Assembly: GCA_944376235.1 (NCBI GenBank)
Contig: CALWCA010000015.1
Location: forward strand, 1 to 54,812
DNA: 54,812 bases
Direction of reading: 5' to 3'
Origin: an uncultured Clostridia bacterium
GTDB taxonomy: Bacteria; Bacillota; Clostridia; Oscillospirales; Feifaniaceae
Shown here one piece after another: positions 49,901-54,812 of this stretch (its first letter is position 1; every line of letters begins with the position of its first letter). Both the position numbers and the translations under genes were made by a program. A model generated the notes under the pieces. The model made no database searches, had not been told where the DNA came from, and saw nothing but the letters and a program-made list of their open reading frames with translations.

Positions 49901-52188
49901 ACCTCAAGGGAGCCTTCGCCCGAGAGGGTCAGGGCGCCGTTGTCCAGGTAGATGCCGTATTCGGCGCCCTCTCCAACAAGGGAATTTTTGCCTTTCAGCT
50001 CGATGGTGAGCGCACTGTCGGCATAGATGATGTCGGATTCTGCAGTGTCAATGGCGACGTTCTCCAGCGTCAGCACGCCGGTTTCCGTGTTATAGGAGAC
50101 GCCCGTGGGAAGGGTGGCGCTTGGGTCAAGGATGTCGACCCCGTTCACCCAGAGCTCGGTGAGAGGCAGCCATTTGTTGGAAACGAGCGTGCCCTTTTCC
50201 ACCGTGACGAGCTGGAGGAGGTCGGAATAGGGGTCATATTCCGTTTCGCCGATGGTGATGGGGGCGTTGTTAGTAGAAAATGCCCCATAGGCTCCCGAGA
50301 CGGTCAGCTCCGGGACGGAGTTCTCCACCGAGACGCCGGCAAAGGCTGCAATGCCGTAATCGCTTCCCGAAACCTCAAGGGAGCCTTCGCCCGAGAGGGT
50401 CAGGGAGCCGTTGTCCAGGAAGATGCCGCATTCGATGCCCGCGCCCCCAATGGAATTTTGGCCCTTCAGCACAATGGTGAGGGCACGATCGGAATAGACG
50501 CCGAAAGGGTAGGAGCTTCCTGCCTGGGTGATCTCAGCACCCTCCAGCGTCAGCACGCCGGTTTCCGTGTTATAGGAGACGCCCTCGGGGGCTTCCTCAG
50601 GATGTTCAAGGATGTCGACCCCGTTCACCCAGAGCTCGGTGGGCAGGGACACATTGGAAACGAGCGTGCCCTTTTCCACCGTGACAAGCTGATACAGGTC
50701 GTCAGAGGAGTTATAATTTTTTCCGCCGATAGTGATGGAACCGTCGTCAGAAGTAGAAAATGCCCCATAGGATCCCGAGACGATCAGCTCCGGGACGGAG
50801 TCCTCCACTGTGACGCCGGCAAAGGCTGCAATGCCGCAATCGCTTCCCGAAACCTCAAGGGAGCCGTCTCCCGAGAGGGTCAGGGCGCCGGAATCCAGAA
50901 GGATGCCGCATTCCATGTCCGCGCCCCCAATGGAATTTTGGCCCTTCAGCACGATGGTGAGCGCATTGTTGGCATAGATGCCGGAATCGCTGGAGGAATC
51001 GCTTGCAGTGTCAATGGTGACGCCGTTGAGCGTCAGCACGCCCATTGCAGCGTCATAGGAGACGCCCTGGGGGGCATCCCCAGGATTTGTAAGGATGTTG
51101 ACCCCGTTCACCCAGAGCTCGGTGGGCAGGGACACATTGGAAACGAGCGTGCCCTTTTCCACCGTGACAAGCTGATACAGGTCGTCATAGGGGTCATAAT
51201 TTTTTCCGCCGATGGTGATGGGGGCGCCGTTATAAGTAGAAAATGCTTCATAGGATCCCGAGACGGTCAGCTCCGAGACGGAGTCCTCCACCGTGACGCC
51301 GTCATCGGCGGCAATGCCGACCTCTTTTCCCGAAACCTCAAGGGAGCCATCGCCCGAGAGGGTCAGGGTACCGTCGTTCAGGCAGATGCCGCATTCGATG
51401 CCCTCTCCCGCAATGGAGTTTTGGCCCTTCAGCACGATGGTGAGGGCACGATCGGAATAGATGCCGATGTCGGCAGCAGGGGAGGAGCTTCCTGCCTGGG
51501 TGATCTCAGCACCCTCCAGCGTCAGCACACCCGTTTTCGCGTCATAGGAGACGCCCGTGGGTTGGGGGGCACTTGGGTCAAGGATGTCGACCCCGTTCAC
51601 CCAGAGCTCGGTGGGCAGGGACACATTGGAAACGAGCGTGCCCTTTTTCACCGTGACAAGCTGATACAGGTCGTCATAGGGGTCATAATTTTCTCCGCCG
51701 ATGGTGATGGAACCGTCGTCAGAAGTAGAAAATGCCCCATAGGCTCCCGAGACGATCAGCTCCGAGACGGAGTCCTCCACCGTGACGCCGGTATCGGCGG
51801 CAATGCCGACATCTTTTCCCGAAACCTCAAGGGAGCCATCGCCCGAGAGGGTCAGGGAGCCGCCATTCAGGAAGATGCCGCATTTGATGCCCTCTCCAAC
51901 AATGGAGTTTTGGCCCTTCAGCACGATGGTGAGCGCATTTTTGGCATAGATGCCGATGTCGGTAGCAGGGGAGGAGCTTCCTGCCTGGGTGATCTCAGCA
52001 CCCTCCAGCGTCAGCACACCGTCTTCATAAGAGACACCCTCGGGAAGAGTAGCGTCCGGAGCGAGGATGTCGACTCCGTTCACCCAGAGCTCGGTGGGGG
52101 AGTCCGCCAGTGCCGGAAGCGATAGCAGAACCAGCAAAAAAGTCAGAGCGCAAAAAACGCCCAGGAACTGTCGTTTCATCTTTTTCAT
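46981..52188 (-). CDS. Giant surface repeat protein with three SLH domains
   Basis: A 1735-residue secreted protein. A signal peptide ending PALA is followed by five full copies and a sixth partial copy of a unit of about 160 residues, each starting TELWVNGVDIL and containing ALTIVLKGQNSI and LTLSGDGSLEVSG. Next come about six 22-residue coils (CTLDIAAGDDGIDSYGSATL), as expected of a right-handed beta-helix, and further beta-rich sequence. A Pro/Ser/Gly linker and a bacterial repeat-type domain (GDTIVLTVSPDEGYVLEQLT) follow, then three SLH domains at about 1552-1735. SLH domains bind pyruvylated wall polymer, so the protein coats the cell. The repeat region resembles carbohydrate-binding beta-helix domains. 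AAAGGAG lies 7 bases before the ATG. Confidence 0.9.
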   Translation of the reverse strand: MKKMKRQFLGVFCALTFLLVLLSLPALADSPTELWVNGVDILAPDATLPEGVSYEDGVLTLEGAEITQAGSSSPATDIGIYAKNALTIVLKGQNSIVGEGIKCGIFLNGGSLTLSGDGSLEVSGKDVGIAADTGVTVEDSVSELIVSGAYGAFSTSDDGSITIGGENYDPYDDLYQLVTVKKGTLVSNVSLPTELWVNGVDILDPSAPQPTGVSYDAKTGVLTLEGAEITQAGSSSPAADIGIYSDRALTIVLKGQNSIAGEGIECGICLNDGTLTLSGDGSLEVSGKEVGIAADDGVTVEDSVSELTVSGSYEAFSTYNGAPITIGGKNYDPYDDLYQLVTVEKGTLVSNVSLPTELWVNGVNILTNPGDAPQGVSYDAAMGVLTLNGVTIDTASDSSSDSGIYANNALTIVLKGQNSIGGADMECGILLDSGALTLSGDGSLEVSGSDCGIAAFAGVTVEDSVPELIVSGSYGAFSTSDDGSITIGGKNYNSSDDLYQLVTVEKGTLVSNVSLPTELWVNGVDILEHPEEAPEGVSYNTETGVLTLEGAEITQAGSSYPFGVYSDRALTIVLKGQNSIGGAGIECGIFLDNGSLTLSGEGSLEVSGSDYGIAAFAGVSVENSVPELTVSGAYGAFSTNNAPITIGETEYDPYSDLLQLVTVEKGTLVSNKWLPLTELWVNGVDILDPSATLPTGVSYNTETGVLTLENVAIDTAESDIIYADSALTIELKGKNSLVGEGAEYGIYLDNGALTLSGEGSLEVSGSDCGIAAYAGVTVEDSVSELTVSGPSGAFSTSDGAPITIGGEKYDPSDDLYLLVTVKKGTLVSNEWLPLTELWVNGVNILENPEEAPMGVSYDAKTGVLTLNNATITQGYLYDPSYSAGIYANGALSIVLKGSSSIAAPENASTPFEGIAMDYGSLNISGDGSLAITALGEGSDGIYLQESSLIMKDCTLDITADYDGIYSDRSVTLTGCTLDIAAGDDGIDSYGSATLTGCTLDITAGDDGLYSDRSATLTDCTLDIAAGDDGIDSYGSATLTGCTLDIAARDDGITCSDSVTLTGCTLNIAADYWAISASDVCLSNGSATVSSGVSCFSSDRLLLENNSTVLFCNSDAVDTGEFALSGGSLTLAYGTFVRTTPTLENQPEIVNNGYLLLQDTDALQQAEISGTGILSFDNAPGSFFDNAGSPIVSRDSLSLAVGTLGKNEELGYSWQEDEDGNWVLHLTKPMVLQSALTIVGEQNGDSVVIRTDSPCQIGNLGLEGGSGLSVTFEGSAPLCVADFSNECPVTSLTVAEGAEVSILDGFSGADAELTADGTLAIWGISAKKLTVGDEGQLFLLGDVGLSLTGGAGALTLEEGAQLSAFCDTTALFLTADKALSPQEVIVLPEGYLPEGFELCLVDGPDGDGIFTAAAQGKQVVYLESDEWLFGAAPSLLLCSPEDRPQEPEPENPTHTGSGSSGSPSFSVSLDDGDIGEGGSVTADSKRAARGDTIVLTVSPDEGYVLEQLTVKNESGTELKLTDMGDGKFSFTMPAGDVSVFASFVKEQAGEAALPFTDVDEDAWFFDAVAYVYGKGMMTGVTDTTFEPDTTTTRGMIVTMLYRLEGEPAIGNTAGFADVEAGSWYEKAVAWASQNEIVNGYGDDLFGPNDAITREQMAAILFRYAQYKGLEAVTLEENLGAYTDADQISEYAVQAFNWVVGQGLMTGVTDTTLEPASSATRAQVATILMRYCQALKE
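48960..49335 (-). repeat. 66-base tandem repeats coding for 22-residue coils
   Basis: Five to six copies of a 66-base unit, visible on the plus strand as repeated GTGCAGCCGGTGAGGGTG blocks. Each encodes one 22-residue coil. Some copies are almost identical, a substrate for slippage that would add or remove whole coils in frame. Confidence 0.85.
49678..52098 (-). repeat. About 480-base tandem repeats in the SLH protein gene
   Basis: Six copies of a 474-488 base unit. Each is marked by the sequence CACCCAGAGCTCGGT on the plus strand, near 49674, 50147, 50627, 51111, 51599 and 52081. Several stretches are identical between copies at DNA level. Such near-identical in-frame repeats can recombine and change copy number. 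Confidence 0.85.
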
Positions 52189-52347
52189 GATGAACTCCTT
52201 TCTTTTTGGATTGCCGCAGGAGGAAGGGCGCGGCAGACAGATTCCTGTCTGCCGTAAGGGGGGCCCCCCTTACGCAATGTCCCTATTTGTTTTTGCGGCG
52301 CCGGGCGCCGCAGGGCCCAAGAGCGTTTGCTGCAGATGCGGCTTTGT
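52189..52347 (-). promoter_or_regulatory. Hairpin-rich 5' leader of the SLH protein mRNA
   Basis: The leader contains three tandem hairpins. One has arms 52231-52240 and 52245-52254 (CGGCAGACAG and complement). Another is the 20-base perfect palindrome 52254-52273. The third has arms 52294-52302 and 52304-52312. The ribosome-binding site lies free downstream. Long structured leaders stabilise some S-layer mRNAs; that role here is inference. Confidence 0.55.
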
Positions 52348-52353
52348 AACGGG

Positions 52354-52382
52354 ATTTTACTACAATCTCTGGCTTTTGTCAC
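52354..52382 (-). promoter_or_regulatory. Promoter of the SLH protein gene
   Basis: On the minus strand GTGACA (52377-52382), 17-base spacer, TAAAAT (52354-52359). Confidence 0.6.
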
Positions 52383-52493
52383 CTCTCTTGCTCCTGCCCT
52401 TTTGGCACGGGAGTTTTTGGAATTTGAAAAACAGTATTCTAATATAGAAAGGATATCACAATCAAACTGTAAAAATCAACCGTTCGCATAAAT

Positions 52494-52509
52494 TTGCATA
52501 CATATGCAA
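52494..52509. repeat. Inverted repeat upstream of the SLH gene promoter
   Basis: TTGCATA, CA, TATGCAA: 7-base arms in AT-rich sequence about 110 bases upstream of the -35 box. It may be a regulator site. Confidence 0.3.
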
Positions 52510-52586
52510 GCCCCTTCAACCGGGTTTTTGGAGGGGTTCTCACGCCTTGAAGGCCGGCAAAGGTGCAAGGGGCAGGCATCAGGCAG

Positions 52587-52619
52587 CAAAGGCCGCAGGC
52601 ATTTTGCCTGCGGCCTTTG
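52587..52619 (-). terminator. Hairpin after the nicotinamidase-like gene
   Basis: Perfect 15-base arms (52587-52601, 52605-52619) with a 3-base loop, about 40 bases after the stop on the minus strand. No long T-run follows. Confidence 0.6.
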
Positions 52620-52658
52620 TCGGGCGGGGTGGCGCGGCAGAGCCCTGCACAGGGGCTG

Positions 52659-53183
52659 CTACACCACCTCGCAGAAGACGCTGCGCATCACGTTCAGGGC
52701 GGCCTCGTGCGCCACGGCGTCGGCACTGGCGGTGGCATTCTGATGGATGACGACACGGGCCTCGGGCAGGGCGGCCTTTGCCAGCAGCGCATTGCTCACC
52801 ACGCAAATGTTGCTCACAAGCCCGCACAGCTCAACCTCGCCGTAGCCGCCGTCTGCCAGATAGCGTGCCAGCTCGAGCGAACCGAAGGTCTCTTTTTCAA
52901 AGGTGCGCGAGGCGCGGGGCAGATAGCCGGCAGTGCGTCCGAACAGCTGCCAGCCCTCGCTGCCGCGCAGACAGTGGGGAACCGGCAGGGCGCGCCCTTC
53001 CGCCGTTTGAAGATAGTCCTGGCCGTGGGTGTCAAAGGTAAAGACCAGCTCGCCGCCCTCCCGCAGCGTTTGCTCGATGCGCTGCACAATGATCCCGTCG
53101 AGCTGCTGCGCCCCGTCAAAGCCCAGGCTTCCGTCGACAAAGTCGTTTTGATAATCCACCACAACAAGGATTTTTTTGGTCAT
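52659..53183 (-). CDS. Isochorismatase-family cysteine hydrolase, nicotinamidase-like
   Basis: A 174-residue cytoplasmic hydrolase. The catalytic triad of the family is complete: Asp10 in VVVDYQNDF, Lys97 in SRTFEKETF and Cys127 in LVSNICVVSNALL. Asp51, His53 and His70 sit where nicotinamidases bind their metal. It most likely deamidates nicotinamide to nicotinate for NAD salvage; other amidase substrates are possible. Like nudC it touches NAD turnover. AAAGGAG lies about 11 bases before the ATG at 53183; the longer upstream frame is rejected. Confidence 0.82.
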   Translation of the reverse strand: MTKKILVVVDYQNDFVDGSLGFDGAQQLDGIIVQRIEQTLREGGELVFTFDTHGQDYLQTAEGRALPVPHCLRGSEGWQLFGRTAGYLPRASRTFEKETFGSLELARYLADGGYGEVELCGLVSNICVVSNALLAKAALPEARVVIHQNATASADAVAHEAALNVMRSVFCEVV

Positions 53184-53238
53184 TCCCGGCAAAGCTCCTT
53201 TCAGTTTTGAAAAGGTGTGGGGCGGCGCCCTGTGCGAC

Positions 53239-53274
53239 AAAAAAGCCGGAGGGCTGCTTTTGCAGCCCTCCGGC
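53239..53274 (-). terminator. Terminator of clpB
   Basis: On the minus strand GCCGGAGGGCTGC, a four-base loop (AAAA) and its perfect complement (arms 53245-53257 and 53262-53274), followed by six T. It lies about 40 bases after the clpB stop. Confidence 0.88.
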
Positions 53275-53315
53275 GGAAGGGTATCTGGCGGGCGGGGAAA
53301 ATCCCTTTGCCCGAG

Positions 53316-54812
53316 TTAGTCCTTTGGCGCTGCCTCTACCGACAGGGTACCGTCTTTGGCATCGATTGTCAAGACGTCGCCGGCATGCAGGTTGCCCTCC
53401 ACAATGCGGCGGCCAATCAGCGTCTCTACATTCTGCTGCAGGTAGCGGCGCAGAGGACGCGCTCCGTAGACGGGGTCGTAGCCCTCGGTGAGCACCTGCT
53501 GGCGCGCCGCTTCGGTCAGGCGGCAGGAGAGCTGACGCTCGGCCAGCCGTCCGTTGAGCTCGGCGAGCATCAGGTCGAGGATATGGCCGATGTCGTCCTT
53601 GGTCAGAGGCTTGTAGAAGACGATTTCGTCAAGACGGTTGAGGAATTCGGGCCGGAAGGAGCGGCGCAGCAGCTCCTCCACCTCGGCGCGCGCTGTTGCG
53701 GTGATGTCGCCCTTTTCGTCGATGCCGTCGAGCAGGATGGGCGAGCCCAGGTTGCTGGTCAGAATCAAAATGGTGTTCTTGAAGTCCACCGTGCGGCCCT
53801 GCGAGTCGGTGATCCTGCCGTCGTCGAGGATCTGCAAAAGGATGTTGAACACATCGGGATGCGCCTTCTCGATCTCATCAAAGAGGACGATGGAATACGG
53901 CCTGCGCCGCACCGCCTCGGTCAGAGTGCCGCCCTCCTCGTAGCCGACATATCCCGGAGGGGCGCCAACAAGGCGGGAGACGGAGAACTTTTCCATGTAC
54001 TCCGACATATCGATGCGCACGATGTTCTTCTCGTCATCGAAGAGGTTTTCGGCGAGCGATTTGGCAAGCTCGGTCTTACCCACGCCCGTAGGCCCCAAAA
54101 AGAGGAAGGAGCCGATGGGACGGTTGGGATCGGAGATGCCCGCCCGCGAACGCAGGATGGCTTCGGAGACCTTTTCGACCGCTTCGTCCTGCCCCACCAC
54201 GCGGCGGTGGAGCTGTTCGGGAAGGTGCAAAATTTTCTCGCGCTCGCCCTCCTTGAGGCGGGCGACGGGGATACCCGTCCAGCGTGCGACGATCTGGTTG
54301 ATCTGCTCTTCGGTGACTTCGTCCTGCAAAAGCGCATCCTCGCCGCGGGCGCTGACGCTCTTCTTCGCATCGTCGAGCTGTTTTTCAAGGGAGACAAGGT
54401 CGCCGTACTTGAGACGGGACGCCTTTTCGTAATCGCCCTTCTGGGTGGCCGCCTCGATCTCGCCGCGCACGGCGTCGATCTTTTCCTTGAGGTCCTTTTC
54501 GGAGCGGATGGCGCCCTTCTCCTCCTCCCACTTCGCCTTCATCGAGGCAAACTTTTCTTTGAGCTCGAAGAGCTCTTTCTTGAGCTGCTCGTAGCGGGCG
54601 ACGGAGAGGTTGTCCTTCTCCTTGGAGAGCGCCTTCTCCTCCACTTCGAGCTGCACGATCTTACGATTCAGGGTATCCATTTCGGCGGGCATGGAGTCGA
54701 TCTCCGTGCGCACCATGGCGGCCGCTTCATCGACGAGGTCGATCGCCTTATCGGGGAGGAACCGGTCGGTGATATAGCGATTGGAGAGCGTCGCCGCCGC
54801 GACGAGCGCGTC
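53316..54812 (-). CDS. clpB: ClpB disaggregase, C-terminal half (partial)
   Basis: The frame is open to the right edge, so only the last 498 residues are visible and the start is outside. It opens in the end of the first AAA+ domain (SNRYITDRFLPDKAIDLVDE, an arginine-finger region). It continues with the middle coiled-coil domain (LNRKIVQLEVEEKALSKEKD and on) and the second AAA+ domain with Walker A GPTGVGKTEL, Walker B VLFDEIEKAHPDV and sensor LTSNLGS, ending in the small C-terminal domain. The middle coiled coil separates ClpB from ClpC or ClpE. It works with DnaK to rescue aggregated proteins. No CIRCE-type operator can be checked because the promoter lies outside. Confidence 0.94.
   Translation of the reverse strand, partial: DALVAAATLSNRYITDRFLPDKAIDLVDEAAAMVRTEIDSMPAEMDTLNRKIVQLEVEEKALSKEKDNLSVARYEQLKKELFELKEKFASMKAKWEEEKGAIRSEKDLKEKIDAVRGEIEAATQKGDYEKASRLKYGDLVSLEKQLDDAKKSVSARGEDALLQDEVTEEQINQIVARWTGIPVARLKEGEREKILHLPEQLHRRVVGQDEAVEKVSEAILRSRAGISDPNRPIGSFLFLGPTGVGKTELAKSLAENLFDDEKNIVRIDMSEYMEKFSVSRLVGAPPGYVGYEEGGTLTEAVRRRPYSIVLFDEIEKAHPDVFNILLQILDDGRITDSQGRTVDFKNTILILTSNLGSPILLDGIDEKGDITATARAEVEELLRRSFRPEFLNRLDEIVFYKPLTKDDIGHILDLMLAELNGRLAERQLSCRLTEAARQQVLTEGYDPVYGARPLRRYLQQNVETLIGRRIVEGNLHAGDVLTIDAKDGTLSVEAAPKD

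Larger units (their letters stand above)
52189..52658. other. 470-base gap upstream of the SLH gene
   Basis: It holds the leader and promoter of the SLH gene (52189-52382), about 110 bases of AT-rich sequence with the inverted repeat at 52494, and the terminator hairpin of the next operon at 52587-52619. No further gene is seen. Confidence 0.5.

Noticed and set aside
50458-52125. Plus-strand 555-codon open frame opposite the SLH gene
   Set aside because: It is the antisense of the repeat region, rich in repeated blocks, with no ribosome-binding site or family match; the minus-strand gene has signal peptide and SLH domains.
1-54812. tRNA or rRNA genes
   Set aside because: I looked for TPsiC-arm patterns (GGTTCGAxTCC) and rRNA-like conserved blocks by eye and found none I could support; a covariance search would be decisive.

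Overview
The window reads as chromosome of a GC-rich, spore-forming, strictly anaerobic Clostridia member, most likely of the Oscillospirales/Ruminococcaceae type. The reasons are spmA/spmB, an AbrB/SpoVT-type regulator, an [FeFe]-hydrogenase-like protein, BMP-type nucleoside uptake, a sortase-type wall anchor, a large SLH-domain protein and GC-rich coding DNA with AT-rich promoters. This placement is inferred from gene content and is not a database match. Promoters are mostly good sigma-A matches with 17-base spacers. Many genes start with TTG or GTG. Many genes end at long, near-perfect hairpins.

Left part, 1-7.9 kb: the tail of a sortase-anchored surface protein, a decayed possible mobile-element gene, a DUF2087 protein, an FMN-reductase-like flavoprotein, an overlapping pair on the minus strand (a LicC-like nucleotidyltransferase and a sulfatase-superfamily enzyme), an AT-rich divergent promoter island, an [FeFe]-hydrogenase-like protein, a small unknown protein, and thiW behind a long structured leader.

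7.9-14.4 kb: a minus-strand unit of XRE regulator, small membrane protein, TolC-like protein, lipoprotein adaptor and RND pump, with a palindrome at the promoter that may be the regulator's operator. 14.6-21.4 kb: a purine salvage unit (xpt, BMP lipoprotein, ATPase, two permeases, nudC). 21.7-23.4 kb: spmA-spmB and an AbrB-type regulator.

23.6-34.0 kb: housekeeping genes in conserved order on the minus strand (rarA, yybS-like, gdpP, rplI, dnaB, tilS, hpt, ftsH), with nth diverging from rarA. 35.0-39.0 kb: cell-wall polymer priming (TagO/WecA-like transferase, wecB, a membrane-anchored unknown) and a YihY-family protein.

39.2-46.7 kb: a small lipoprotein, a frameshifted HEAT-like/NlpC-like gene, a peptidoglycan amidase, a protein with a possible spore-coat-like domain, two metallo-beta-lactamase-fold hydrolases and a DMT permease. 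47-54.8 kb: a 1735-residue repeat protein with three SLH domains behind a hairpin-rich leader, a nicotinamidase-like hydrolase, and the C-terminal half of ClpB running off the right edge. I found no tRNA, rRNA, CRISPR array, intact insertion sequence or canonical riboswitch.
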